Notes: generated by a model not told the origin, from the sequence alone. Shown: positions 16,021 through 24,623, counted from the first letter of the stretch. The stretch is DNA of 64,000 nt from Paenibacillus sp. V4I3 (GCF_030817215.1 NZ_JAUSZA010000001.1:3384501-3448500), one strand, 5' to 3'. Translations and numbers: made by a program.

Positions 16021-16106
16021 CTGAAACAACAAAAACGGAGCCATGCGGATTAGCGGGCTCCGTTTTCTATTTATTTATGAAACATCACATTTTTTTTTTT
16101 TTTTTG
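16021..16106 (+). repeat. Direct-repeat copy 2: terminator plus poly-T block
   Basis: This is the second copy of the block at 6829-6917: TGAAACAA, ACGGAGCC...GGCTCCGTTTT (16034-16065), TTATGAAACATCACAT and a T run. It abuts a truncated coding fragment rather than a transposon end. The 250 bp upstream, after the ParA gene, contains AACGAATTCTGnAACAA twice but no gene. Confidence 0.72.
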
Positions 16107-16211
16107 TTGTATTTGAAGTCCGGAGATACGATTCGTTGTGCGATATATAGCTCGGATGGAACCATTAACCTTGGTGAACAAGTGAATAAGGTAGTAGCTG
16201 CTTCAAAATAA
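16107..16211 (+). pseudogene. C-terminal fragment of an unknown protein at the island edge
   Basis: An open frame (SGDTIRCAIYSSDGTINLGE...VVAASK) runs straight out of the poly-T block to a TAA at 16211, with no start codon. It has coding character and looks like the 3' end of a chromosomal gene cut by the island boundary. Confidence 0.4.
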
Positions 16212-16241
16212 AAATCGTTATAGCATTAATGAAAGGATTTG

Positions 16242-17136
16242 ATGAACATGGCAAAAGTATTTAAATTGGCGTATGCGGATTTCGCAAGTAAAGACGTAAG
16301 TAAATTAGCCGATTACTACACGAGAACGATGGGGTATGCTTTAGCCCATCGCGGAGAAGATGGAAGCGCATACATGTCAAATGGATTCGACCATCATTAT
16401 ATCGTTATTACTCCCTCTGACTATAGCGGGGTTCGGGTTTACGGGTACCAATTAGATAGAACAATTATCTTTGAAGGAAGTACAGGAGCAGCTTCGTAAG
16501 CAAGGCGTTTCATCTGTCCTTTTGACTGACGCTAAGCCGGGTATTCAAGAGTTTCTGGAGCTTTCAGACCCGGACGGCAATGTGATTCATTTATTTAATG
16601 AAATGGAACAGCCTGCTATTGGATTTGGCACTTCGGGCATCGTCCCGTTAAAGCTGGGACACATCGGCTTCCATTCGAACAATTTTCGCAAAACAGTGGA
16701 TTTTTATACAGATGTACTGGGATTCACAGTTACGGATAAAATCGGAGCAGATCTTTGCAACTTCTTGACCTGTAACAACGATCACCATGTTCTGAATATT
16801 GTAGGGGCGGACCGACCCAACAAAATGCACCATATTGCCTTCCAACTGAAGGATGCCTCTCATCAAAATATAAGCTCGGATATTCTCGCCAGACATGGAA
16901 TCGATGTATTGTGGGGACCTACCCGGCATACTTCCGGACACAATATCGCCACTTACCATTACGACGCGGACGAGAACTTAGTGGAGCTGTTTATCGATCT
17001 GGATGTTTATATTCCGGAGCTCGGTATTTTCGAACCGCGCCCTTGGCATAAGGAACTGCCGATGAAACCTAAAGTTTGGGACGCTTTGAGTTCGTGGGGA
17101 ACAGATTTTGCATTTGATCTGGCTAATCTGAAATAA
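16242..17136 (+). pseudogene. Two-domain VOC dioxygenase-like gene, frameshifted
   Basis: Two overlapping frames encode one protein of about 298 residues. The first (16242-16499) carries MAKVFKLAYADFASKDVSKL...GYQLDRT. The second (open from 16471 to 17136) continues with KEVQEQLRKQGVSS. A one-base shift near 16460-16472 separates them. The second domain has the vicinal-oxygen-chelate pattern LGHIGFHSNN...HHIAF...NLVELF of extradiol ring-cleavage dioxygenases, with metal-ligand His/His/Glu positions. AAAGGA precedes the ATGs at 16242 and 16248. A sequencing error is the alternative explanation. Confidence 0.78.
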
Positions 17137-17164
17137 GCCCTGCGGGAGAAGGAGATGATTACGT

Positions 17165-17566
17165 ATGACATTAAGGGAACAGGTTACCGGCGTATGGTCG
17201 TTGGTTGTTTCTGCAAATTTCATGCGCCAAGGGCGTCCGGCTTATTCATCGGGTGATCCGCATGAAGGAACGAAGGAAGAAATGGCAGAAGCGGCATTCG
17301 GATATTTAGCCTATGCAGGGAAATTTGAGGTCAATGAAGAGACAAACACGTTAATACATCATGTGGAAGTGAGCATGAATCCAACTTGGCTAGGAAAACA
17401 ACAGCCGCGAGTAGCTTCAATTGAAGGTGATATACTAAGCATATATAACGGTTTAAAACCAAATCAAAGGCTTGTGTGGAAACGCGTTGGAAGCAACATC
17501 TCAGGCTTTTCGGCGAACAGGTGGTGCTTCTTCTACAAAAGTAAATACAAATGGAATAAAAAATGA
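17165..17566 (+). pseudogene. Lipocalin-like domain protein with an internal deletion
   Basis: A good AAGGAG site precedes the ATG. The protein has the lipocalin-like family signature GRPAYSSGDPHEGT...YLAYAGKFEV...LIHHVEVSMNPTW, but jumps from strand one (GVWSLVVSANF) directly to MRQGRPAY. The usual segment of about 30-35 residues between them is missing. The last 25 residues (CFFYKSKYKWNKK) do not look like the family, suggesting a further shift. It follows the VOC gene by 28 bp, probably as a former operon partner. Confidence 0.65.
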
Positions 17567-17904
17567 TTTAATGTAACTAGATTGGATACATAAAATCGAG
17601 AGAATTACGGAGTAGGTGGGTACATACGTGTAGTATTGGGTTTATAATACACAATGGAGAAATGGGATAAAAGAATCATTTGTTGTCAGTCATGGTATTG
17701 TTGTTCGTTCGATTTTATCATGAAAACTACATTTGATATTTTTCCAAAATGGCGGGGCCTGGAAAAGTCCGCTGAAAGTACCTTCCAAAACCGAGCTTAT
17801 ATGTTTCATGGGCGGAATCATCGCCATTGGTAATCTTGGCTTTCAAAGTCATAGCCTCATCACAAGCAAAATTGCTACTCAGAATTGAAAGGATGAACCT
17901 TCCT

Positions 17905-18573
17905 ATGGATATGCGGACCATTCAGGCTTATGCGCCTTATCTTTACTTTGACGAGCATGAGCCCTTTTTCCCGGTTCGAGTTGGGGTGACGGTTTTCGAA
18001 CAGGAGGAGATCTCTCCTTCGTTTCGAAGATCGTTTTCTTTTCGCGATCCTCGTCTGAAGCAGATTATTGAATATGCGATTTATTGGGATTACGATATTC
18101 AGCACTTATACGAACTGGAGCATGTATGGGTATTCATTGACCATGAGGGTGAAGTCATAGATTGTGAGGCGAGCTTTCACGGCAAGTATTTAAAGGGACT
18201 GCTGAAAGACCGCAGTAATGTGCTGGATGGGACGCATGTACGTTTGTTTTCCCAGCCTGGGAAGCATGCGTTTTCCCCAGTTGCTGAATTTCTCGAGCTA
18301 GTTCCGCATTTCTGGACTGCAGTGAATGAGGATGCTGGAGCTGATGGCTTGACGGTCCCTTATTTTCTAGAGGGCATTGTTGCGACGAATGAAGAAACCA
18401 ACAGGATAGTCGAAACCTATTTGAAATCATGCGCGTTTACGCCAGCTTTGGCATATAAGGAATACCGATTGGATAAGGAGCTGTTCGTGCCCTGGACTCA
18501 GCTGCTGGAGGAGATACCGAAACGGATTCAGGAGAAAATCAAAGAGCTTACGGAACGGTATGGGCAGTTATGA
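17905..18573 (+). CDS. Conserved hypothetical protein, possibly Vps62-like
   Basis: 222 residues from the ATG at 17905 (17893 and 17911 are alternatives; GAAAGG lies at 17887-17892). The start RTIQAYAPYLYFDEHEPFFP resembles the YAPhlhhh-DE-aaPs segment of Vps62-like proteins. Later parts include WDYDIQHLYELEHVWVF and a charged C-terminal helix. No signal peptide or membrane segment is visible, so it is probably cytosolic. Function is unknown. The 330 bp upstream holds only an unconvincing minus-strand fragment. Confidence 0.6.
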   Translation: MDMRTIQAYAPYLYFDEHEPFFPVRVGVTVFEQEEISPSFRRSFSFRDPRLKQIIEYAIYWDYDIQHLYELEHVWVFIDHEGEVIDCEASFHGKYLKGLLKDRSNVLDGTHVRLFSQPGKHAFSPVAEFLELVPHFWTAVNEDAGADGLTVPYFLEGIVATNEETNRIVETYLKSCAFTPALAYKEYRLDKELFVPWTQLLEEIPKRIQEKIKELTERYGQL

Positions 18574-18650
18574 TTGATGGGATTTTAATTACCATGTATT
18601 ATCTTAGCATTCATGCAACACCTCGTGAGATTGAGTTCATTGAATAAAGA

Positions 18651-18687
18651 AAGAAGCCCGGAAACATCACGCTTTCCGGGCTTTTCT
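18651..18687. terminator. Bidirectional terminator
   Basis: AGAAGCCCGGAAA and TTTCCGGGCTTTTCT form a strong hairpin between two convergent genes, with T-runs in both directions. Confidence 0.85.
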
Positions 18688-18695
18688 ATTCTCTT

Positions 18696-19850
18696 TTATT
18701 CGATAGGCTTTATAACTTCAGCAAATCTTCGAATGCCCTCCTCAATCATGTGATCATCAACTCGACTGTAGGTGAACCTCATGTACCGATCATTTGAACC
18801 AAGCGTGCTTCCTGGAGCGAATACGATTCCGTTCTTGACACATTCTTTGAACAAATGCTGTTCGTTCAATACCTCCTTCAGCTTGCACCAGAGATGTATC
18901 CCGCCGCTTGGAATCCCATACTCGATATTGTCTTTAAATGCAGATTGCAAAGCATGCAAAGTTATATCTCGCTTCCGTTTCAACCCGATTCGCAAGTGCT
19001 GGAAGTGCGTTTCAAAGCCTTCGGAGGAAAGCAGTTGCGCGGCTATCCATTGCGGATAGTTCGGGTGGCCAAAATCAATCTGTTGTTTAGCGTCAGTCAA
19101 ACGTTGAATCACGGCTTGGGGTCCTACAATCCAGCCGATTCGCAGACCTGAGGAGATAATTTTGGACAATGAACTGATATAGAGAACTGAACCGTCTTGA
19201 TCCATGGATTTTAACGAGCGTATGGGCTCATTGTCATATCCAGTAACACTATAGGGATCGTCTTCAACGATCGCAATTCCGTATTGGGTGGAAATTTCCA
19301 ATACCTTTTTCCGTCTTTCATAGGACATCGTAGTCCCTGTTGGATTCTGAAAAATGGGATTTAGGAAGACCATCTTAATTCTGTGTTTTATATATATAGC
19401 AACGGAATCTCCTGGCTTGAGAAGAAATTGGATAATCAAATGCAGAGCTTGTTGGGCACCGGAGGTAATTAATATTGATGAGGCATTCGTTTCTACGTTT
19501 CGATAGGTCTTGAGGTGAGAAGTGATCGCTTCACGCAGTTTCATATTCCCCTGCATATGTTCATAGCCCAAGTATTCACTGATTCCATAGAATTGTGAAC
19601 TTCTTGCATCAATCGAATCGGGAGCAAATCGGGGCTTAGTTCGCCAATGGCAAAGTTGATATGATGATCGCCCGATTGGATGATTTTATATATCTGCTGA
19701 TTCAAAGGATTATTCGATTGAAATACCCCGCTTTTCACATACTCTTCCCAGTTTGGAATGCGTTTGAAGGTACCTCCTGCTTTATTATCGATCTGACTAC
19801 GGTACCAATCCCTTTGACCCGTTTAACGAGTCCGATCGCGTATAGTCGAC
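18696..19850 (-). pseudogene. MocR/PdxR-type GntR-aminotransferase regulator, multiply disrupted
   Basis: The order matches a MocR regulator. A winged-helix remnant (LRRLYAIGLVKRVKGIGTVV) lies near 19850-19770, then a linker, then a PLP-dependent aminotransferase-like domain with NPIFQNPTGTTMS, EDDPYSV and the Schiff-base lysine region SSLSKIISSGLRIGW. Lesions: a missing helix-turn-helix start, a frameshift near 19735, another near 19560, and an in-frame deletion of about 50 residues after GDSVAIY. It cannot encode a working regulator. Confidence 0.82.
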
Positions 19851-19892
19851 GCAAATGTAATGAAAAGTAACATCATCAAGAGGAGGGGTAGA

Positions 19893-20366
19893 ATAAACCC
19901 TACAAAGCAAATCAAAAGTGTGGATGACACGTCATCTTTTCAAGACGATGCAAGCTGGTTAGTAGATCTTCAGAATAAAGGTTTACGTACTTCCGGATTA
20001 ATTGAGGGAGGAAGACGCGGGGGAGCAGGTCCTTCTGATGATCGTGCATTTATGCTGGGAGATCAAGCCGTCATGCTTCCGACTCTAAATGGTCCTGCTG
20101 AACATTCCCTTTATTCCTTAGTATGCACTTTAGAAGACCTTGCCGAGTATTTCCGGCAATCTGCGGTAGTGTCTTCTGAAAAACCCGGAATATTTCAATT
20201 TCAAACAAGCAACAATGTGATTCTTTCGGACAGCGTGCCTGTTGCTTTAATTGATGTTGAAGATTTGATTATTGTTGCATCAAAAAATGGTATTCTAATA
20301 TCCAAACGAGGATCTTCACACAAAGTGAAACATGTATTTAATCAGAATAATTTGTCACAGCGCTAA
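19893..20366 (+). CDS. Hypothetical protein with a ManC-like C-terminal tail; ATA at the apparent start
   Basis: GAGGAGGGG lies four bases before ATA (19893), where the protein would naturally begin (M)NPTKQIKSVDD. The only ATG in frame is at 19860 and has no ribosome site. The last 45 residues (LSDSVPVALIDVEDLIIVAS...) resemble the C-terminal end of mannose-1-phosphate guanylyltransferases. The nucleotidyl-transfer core is absent, and the middle carries an unusual GGRRGGAGPSDD segment. It may be a decayed gene. Function is not claimed. Confidence 0.45.
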   Translation: MNPTKQIKSVDDTSSFQDDASWLVDLQNKGLRTSGLIEGGRRGGAGPSDDRAFMLGDQAVMLPTLNGPAEHSLYSLVCTLEDLAEYFRQSAVVSSEKPGIFQFQTSNNVILSDSVPVALIDVEDLIIVASKNGILISKRGSSHKVKHVFNQNNLSQR

Positions 20367-20421
20367 TAAGTACTTGTAAACCTTTATAGGTATATAAGTG
20401 CTTTTTTATTATGATTGTTAA

Positions 20422-20475
20422 ATGGAGGAGCTTGCTTATCGGGGCTCCTCTTTATTATTAAAATTATGGGCAGAT
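20422..20475 (+). repeat. Dispersed hairpin repeat, copy 1
   Basis: GGAGGAGC...GCTCCTCTTT is followed by ATTATTAAA and GGGCAG. Related copies lie near 24541, 31165, 33785 and 36262. It sits in a 360-bp gene-free interval, after a weak hairpin at 20367-20408 that may end the preceding gene. Confidence 0.6.
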
Positions 20476-20598
20476 TTTTAGAGGGAATTTTCCGTACTGA
20501 GAATAAAAAGCATTAATCCCAACAAAACTGAGTCATGATCATAAAGCTTCGATATTATCGCACTGAGGCTTTTTAACATATTGAGTTTAAAAATGCTG

Positions 20599-20649
20599 TT
20601 GACACGACACCAAATGGTGACCTATAATCAAAGTGTCACTAAATGGTGT
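20599..20649 (+). promoter_or_regulatory. Promoter with two operators for the DoxX-ArsR operon
   Basis: A canonical -35 TTGACA (20599-20604) and -10 TATAAT (20623-20628) are separated by 18 bp. The spacer contains the imperfect palindrome GACACCAAATGGTGAC. A second copy, GTCACTAAATGGTGTC, follows the -10 box (20634-20649). Binding of a dimeric ArsR-type repressor there would block RNA polymerase. The ArsR gene in the operon is the obvious candidate. Confidence 0.75.
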
Positions 20650-20725
20650 CCAATTAGCAATTAGTCATTTGGAAAGTTTGGAACCTGAATAAGTTTCACT
20701 TGAAACAATTATGAGGAGGAAACAA

Positions 20726-21148
20726 ATGAGTAAGATTATCGGTGCGGAAACAACAGCGAAAGTAGAAACCCAGCTCCGAGGAAAAATGATTGCTTATTGG
20801 ACAGTCACATTACTACTCGCAGCAGCTGTTATGTTAAGTGGTATCGGGCAACTGATGCAATATGGGGGAAACCTCGAGTTAGTGAAGAATCTTGGTTACC
20901 CATTATACGTCTTGACCATTCTCGGGATTTGGAAAGTGCTTGGAGCCATCGCTCTTGTCGTGTCAGGTTTTCCTCGGCTTAAAGAATGGGTTCACGCTGG
21001 TATCTTCTTTTTAATGACTGGTGCGGCTGTATCTCATGCGTTTGCTAACGATTATGGTGATTACGGGTTTCATATTATCCTTCCGCTTTCATATGCTGCA
21101 CTAAATATCGCCTCGTGGGCGCTACGTCCGAAGAGCCGCAAACTTTAA
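20726..21148 (+). CDS. DoxX-like family membrane protein
   Basis: 140 residues with four membrane helices (YWTVTLLLAAAVMLSG, YPLYVLTILGIWKVLGAIAL, AGIFFLMTGAAVSHAF, IILPLSYAALNIASWAL), as in DoxX-like small membrane proteins. The ATG at 20726 is chosen because GAGGAGG lies seven bases upstream; an ATG at 20711 is the base of that ribosome site. It is first in a five-gene operon with ArsR and SRPBCC genes. Its role is unknown; relatives are linked to redox or stress responses. Confidence 0.82.
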   Translation: MSKIIGAETTAKVETQLRGKMIAYWTVTLLLAAAVMLSGIGQLMQYGGNLELVKNLGYPLYVLTILGIWKVLGAIALVVSGFPRLKEWVHAGIFFLMTGAAVSHAFANDYGDYGFHIILPLSYAALNIASWALRPKSRKL

Positions 21149-21228
21149 GGAGGTGGTGAAATTAACGGCTGTCCCTTCGTACATCAATAGATTTCTACCA
21201 CAGAAAATAATATTTTGGAGGGGCTGTT

Positions 21229-21558
21229 GTGAGCGAGAACAACCAGTTACGGGATGTGTTTGACGCGATTGCAGATCCAACTAGGCGCCGACTGATTCGT
21301 CTGTTAGCAGAGGCAGAGGAGATACCGCTTCATGAGTTAACGGCACAGTTTGAAATGGGCCGCACAGCGGTATCCAAGCATTTGACAATCCTTAAAGATG
21401 CCGGACTGGTACTTGACCGAAAAGTCGGCAGAGAAACGCGATTTAGGCTAAACGCCTCTCCACTCAGAGAAATTCAAGATTGGGTGGCTTTCTACAGCAA
21501 GTTCTGGAGTATGAATTTATTGCGCTTGAACCAACTATTAGAGGAGGAAGAAGAATGA
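21229..21558 (+). CDS. ArsR/SdpR-family transcriptional regulator
   Basis: 109 residues with a winged helix-turn-helix (IADPTRRRLIRLLAEAEEIP, then GRTAVSKHLTILKDAGL). There are no metal-binding cysteines, placing it with SdpR-like rather than metal-sensing members. It starts at a GTG (21229) after TGGAGGGG. Its stop overlaps the ATG of the SRPBCC gene. It probably represses its own operon through the paired palindromes at the promoter. Confidence 0.88.
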   Translation: MSENNQLRDVFDAIADPTRRRLIRLLAEAEEIPLHELTAQFEMGRTAVSKHLTILKDAGLVLDRKVGRETRFRLNASPLREIQDWVAFYSKFWSMNLLRLNQLLEEEEE

Positions 21559-21974
21559 GTTTAACATTATCCTTGGATTTTCAGTACACGACATCGATCG
21601 AGAAGCTTTGGTCCGCCTTAACCGATTCAAGCAAGCTTGCCAAGTGGGTGGCCAACATCCACACAGGTGAGGCGATGGATAATGATTTTAAGCCCGTCGT
21701 AGGACACCGTTTTCAGTTTCGCACTCAGCCGTCCGAATATTGGGATGGCATTATTGACGGAGAAGTGCTTATCGTGGACGCACCAAACCGGGTGTCCTAT
21801 ACTTGGGCCAGCGGAGGGGAGAAGCACACGGTCAACTGGACGCTGCAGGATTTAGGGGACGGAAAGGTTAACCTTCATCTCGAACAAACCGGATTCGCCA
21901 ATGCTCAAGGTCTCGAAGGTGCTAGGTATGGCTGGGGTAAATGGTGCGGCGAGCTTGAAAAGGTATTGGCCTAG
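21555..21974 (+). CDS. SRPBCC/AHSA1 domain protein
   Basis: 139 residues from the ATG at 21555, which overlaps the ArsR stop (ATGA) and follows GAGGAGGAAG. The sequence has the START-like ligand-binding pattern of AHSA1 proteins: TTSIEKLWSALTDSSKLAKW, DGEVLIVDAPNRVSYTW and a C-terminal helix with GWGKWCGELE. ArsR-SRPBCC pairs are common. The ligand is not known. Confidence 0.85.
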   Translation: MSLTLSLDFQYTTSIEKLWSALTDSSKLAKWVANIHTGEAMDNDFKPVVGHRFQFRTQPSEYWDGIIDGEVLIVDAPNRVSYTWASGGEKHTVNWTLQDLGDGKVNLHLEQTGFANAQGLEGARYGWGKWCGELEKVLA

Positions 21975-21996
21975 TTGTAAAAGGAAGGAGAGCCTG

Positions 21997-22347
21997 ATGA
22001 ATATCATTTTTGTTATTTTACAAAGTTTTCTGCTCGTCTCCATGGCCTTTGGCGGCGGAAGCAAGCTGGCTGGTGCGAAAAATTTTGTTGAAATGTTCGA
22101 GTCGATTAAACTGCCGCAATGGTTTCGAGTTGTTACTGGACTCGTTCAACTAGCCGGGGCAGCCGGACTTGTTATCGGATACTGGCATCCGGCAGCAGCC
22201 GTATGGGCAGGCATTTGGATTGGCATTACGATGCTGGTGGCATGCCTTTCACATTTCAGAGTCAAGCATCCTGTTGGAAGTGCGATACCGGCCTTTGTGA
22301 TTACTTTGATTGCAGCGACTCTGGTAGTCGTGCACCAGGTAGCATGA
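21997..22347 (+). CDS. DoxX family membrane protein
   Basis: 116 residues, four membrane helices, from the ATG at 21997 preceded by AAGGAAGGAGAG. Motifs such as FGGGSKLAGAKNFVEMF and LPQWFRVVTGLVQLAGA match DoxX proteins of the invasion-associated type. Its stop overlaps the start of the next gene (ATGA at 22344), so the two are coupled. Confidence 0.85.
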   Translation: MNIIFVILQSFLLVSMAFGGGSKLAGAKNFVEMFESIKLPQWFRVVTGLVQLAGAAGLVIGYWHPAAAVWAGIWIGITMLVACLSHFRVKHPVGSAIPAFVITLIAATLVVVHQVA

Positions 22348-22760
22348 AGAAGAGCGGGTCAATGAAACTCGAGTCGCCATCAGAGCTGATAGACGCGAAA
22401 ATCGAGGAGCTAGGCGACTGGAGGGGCGAGATGCTCTCCCGGCTACGCGCACTGATCAAGCAGGCGGACCCCGAAGTTGCCGAGGAGTGGAAGTGGAGAG
22501 GGACACCAGTCTGGTCGCACGACGGGGGAATCTGCACCGGTGAAACGTACAAGAACGTCGTGAAGATGACCTTCTACAAGGGTGCCTCGCTGAAGGATCC
22601 TTCAGGGCTCTTCAACTCCAGTCTCGAAGGCAACACCAGGCGGGCCATCGACTTCCACAAAGGCGACCAGATTGACGAGGAGGCTCTAATGGCTCTCGTC
22701 CGCGCCGCCGTTGCACTGAACACGTCAAAACCCTCCAAACGCAAATATGACCATGAGTGA
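22344..22760 (+). CDS. DUF1801 domain protein
   Basis: 138 residues. Matches the DUF1801 family: DWRGEMLSRLRALIKQADPE, EWKWRGTPVWSH and KMTFYKGASLKDPSGLFN. Base use is noticeably GC-richer than the rest of the operon, suggesting recent recruitment from a high-GC organism. The start codon overlaps the stop of the DoxX gene. Relatives are small cytosolic proteins of uncertain role, some annotated as iron-chaperone-like. Confidence 0.82.
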   Translation: MKKSGSMKLESPSELIDAKIEELGDWRGEMLSRLRALIKQADPEVAEEWKWRGTPVWSHDGGICTGETYKNVVKMTFYKGASLKDPSGLFNSSLEGNTRRAIDFHKGDQIDEEALMALVRAAVALNTSKPSKRKYDHE

Positions 22761-22874
22761 CTGGAAAGTATTCACATTCCTTTCCTGAGAGCCTATTTTC
22801 CACCAAAGGTGAGTATGCATATCGATTATAGCAAAATGTAGGAGAGTCCACTATGCAGGGCTCTTTTTCATTTA

Positions 22875-23054
22875 ACATGGCGAGTGCAATGCAAAACCAG
22901 TTCTTTCGATGAAATGAACACGACCTGCTGCAATGCTGTTCAGGACAAAATTTGGGTGACCGATCCAGAGGAGGACCTGTGGGAGGTGTTTTATACCCAT
23001 AGAGACAGTTGTGGAATTTTTTACTTCGTTCGTTCAATTGACGGAGAACTATAG
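22875..23054 (+). pseudogene. C-terminal fragment of an ArsI-type C-As lyase
   Basis: An open frame without a start reads FDEMNTTCCNAVQDKIWV followed by TDPEEDLWEVFY and ends at a TAG (23052). The vicinal cysteines in TTCC and the VQDKIWVTDP segment are the arsenic-binding, metal-ligand end of ArsI/CadI dioxygenases. The N-terminal two-thirds is absent. Confidence 0.65.
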
Positions 23055-23060
23055 TTGAAT

Positions 23061-23100
23061 AACAAAAGGTCAGTTTGCTCTAGCAAACTGACCTTTTGTT
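23061..23100. terminator. Perfect palindromic terminator
   Basis: Two 19-base arms (AACAAAAGGTCAGTTTGCT and its exact complement) with a two-base loop. It can act in both directions. Confidence 0.85.
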
Positions 23101-23142
23101 GATTGTTATCTTATGAATGGTAGCTAAATTAAAAAGACCGAT

Positions 23143-23339
23143 TTATCTTCTTCTAAGAAATTTACAATTTGCCTTAACGTATCGTTCTCCAATCGTGCTT
23201 AATACAAATTCGTCATCATGAAATTGAATAAGTACATTCTCGCCTATAAGTTCACCTCGTAAATAGACTGAGATGGCTGCTGAGATACACTCATCCTTTC
23301 AAACTCGGAAGCCTCTATTAGTTGACGTTCTTTTGGCAT
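23143..23339 (-). pseudogene. Small hypothetical protein gene with a frameshift
   Basis: GGAGATAACC precedes an ATG (23339) encoding MPKERQLIEASEFER. The frame then shifts to a second one (DECISAAISVYLRGELIGEN, then FVLSTIGERYVKANCKF) ending at 23143. Joined, it is a protein of about 65 residues of unknown family. Confidence 0.4.
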
Positions 23340-23383
23340 GGTTATCTCCATTTTATGTAATAACTTTTCTTAATAATAAACGT

Positions 23384-23408
23384 CAAAAAGGTTGGAATCG
23401 CAACCTTA
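23384..23408 (-). terminator. Terminator of the SnoaL-like gene
   Basis: AAGGTTG and CAACCTT arms are followed on the minus strand by a T-run, 26 bp after the stop codon. Confidence 0.7.
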
Positions 23409-23433
23409 AAAAGGATTAATGGCATGATTGATG

Positions 23434-23895
23434 CTAACGGCTTTGAAGGTTTGGCTGGTCATTGAAGTGTAGGGGGGTTGCACGCTCCGTTTCTTTTAGG
23501 AGATCTGCACCGAATGGATGATCCACAATATATTGCCAACTTTCATCAAGCTGCTTTCTTACAATTTCTGAGGTATGGCCTTGGATTTGTAACGGGCTTC
23601 CATCTTCACCAACGGTTTCGAGGATAAAGTGTGCTCGAAGCAAAGCGATGTTTTCAAATGGTATGCAGTAAATATTTTTGGACACCATTTTGCCTTTAAA
23701 TCGTAATAGTTCCTCAAGGGTTTTACGAATCGGTTCAAGTCCTTCATCCTTATTACCGATCAGATTAATCAGAATGCCACCTGGTTCATATAAAGCAAGT
23801 AGGTTGTCTATGTCGCCGGAATTGTAAGCTTGAGCAAATGCAGCATTCATATCTTCCGGATTCATGACTGAGTTTCTTGAAATGGGGGATTTCAT
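23434..23895 (-). CDS. SnoaL/NTF2-fold (SgcJ/EcaC-like) protein
   Basis: 153 residues with the NTF2-like pattern AAFAQAYNSGDIDNLLALYE, then GGILINLIGN and a beta-rich C-terminal half (HFILETVGEDGSPLQIQGHT). AGAAGTGAT precedes the ATG. It diverges from an HxlR regulator gene 117 bp away, a common arrangement in which HxlR controls the neighbour. Substrate unknown. Confidence 0.8.
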   Translation of the reverse strand: MKSPISRNSVMNPEDMNAAFAQAYNSGDIDNLLALYEPGGILINLIGNKDEGLEPIRKTLEELLRFKGKMVSKNIYCIPFENIALLRAHFILETVGEDGSPLQIQGHTSEIVRKQLDESWQYIVDHPFGADLLKETERATPLHFNDQPNLQSR

Positions 23896-24012
23896 AAGAT
23901 CACTTCTTTCTGTATGATGAATACAGTTGTTAGCATATCTGAATTCTCACAATAATTTAAGTACGCAGAAAATAGTTACATAGTCATAAAAACTTAACCA
24001 ATGGAGGTAAAT

Positions 24013-24357
24013 ATGCCCTATCAAGATGAATCATTTGGTTGCCCTGTAGAGGTGGGGCTTCAAATAATTAGCGGAAAATGGAAGCCGAAAATCATGTATG
24101 AATTGCTTCAACAAACCAGGAGATTTGGTGAACTCTTGCGACTAATTCCTGGTGTATCAAGACATGTTATGACGATACAGCTTCGTTTGCTAGAAGAGGA
24201 TGGTATCGTTAAACGCACCGCATACTTAACGATACCACCGAAAGTTGAATACGAATTGACCGAATTTGGTAGAAGCTTGGAACCCATTCTGATTCAATTG
24301 GTAAAGGTGGGAGAGCATTCCATCTCACTCCGTAAAAATGAACGCAATGAGAGTTGA
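24013..24357 (+). CDS. HxlR-family transcriptional regulator
   Basis: 114 residues from the ATG at 24013; the earlier ATG at 24001 lies at the ribosome site GGAGG. The family motif FGCPVEVGLQIISGKWKPKI and a winged helix (RFGELLRLIPGVSRHVM) are clear. A single cysteine near the N-terminus (GCPVE) is the position used for redox or electrophile sensing in YodB/HypR relatives. It probably controls the divergent SnoaL-like gene. Confidence 0.88.
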   Translation: MPYQDESFGCPVEVGLQIISGKWKPKIMYELLQQTRRFGELLRLIPGVSRHVMTIQLRLLEEDGIVKRTAYLTIPPKVEYELTEFGRSLEPILIQLVKVGEHSISLRKNERNES

Positions 24358-24513
24358 AGTTTATCGTTAATTGACGCAATATAGAATGAAAAATTATGCA
24401 TTAATAATCACAAAGGGTGCTAATAATGCTATTTATGTAACCATGGGTAGAAGAGCATTCAGATATGCGTCACTCCGATATTGGGTAGATTGCGTGATGA
24501 TTCAAGGTAGTAA

Positions 24514-24605
24514 AGAATTCAACTAACGGAAAAGATAGTTGAACAAATGTTGGAGCGAGGCTGCAGGCGTGAATCGGCAGCTTCGTTACGAACGGGTAGG
24601 ATAAC
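24514..24605 (+). repeat. Dispersed hairpin repeat, degenerate copy 2
   Basis: TTCAACTAACGG and TAGTTGAACAAA are followed by GGAGCGAGGCTGC...GCAGCTTCGTT and ACGAACGGGTAGGATAAC. The last part matches the GGGCAGGATA tail of other copies. It directly precedes the P-loop kinase gene. Confidence 0.5.
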
Positions 24606-24623
24606 GGGGGAGGGGATTATCAT

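Noticed and set aside
17727..17921. Minus-strand 64-codon frame before the 222-residue hypothetical gene
   Set aside because: It ends plausibly (FPGPAILEKYQ) and could be a gene fragment, but no start site, ribosome site or family was found.
22612..23037. Minus-strand frame of 141 codons
   Set aside because: It covers the end of the DUF1801 gene and the ArsI remnant, both of which show real coding similarity on the plus strand.
24358..24623. Possible small gene between HxlR and the P-loop kinase
   Set aside because: Only short open pieces (such as MGRRAFRYASLRYWVD) without a ribosome site, overlapping repeat sequence.
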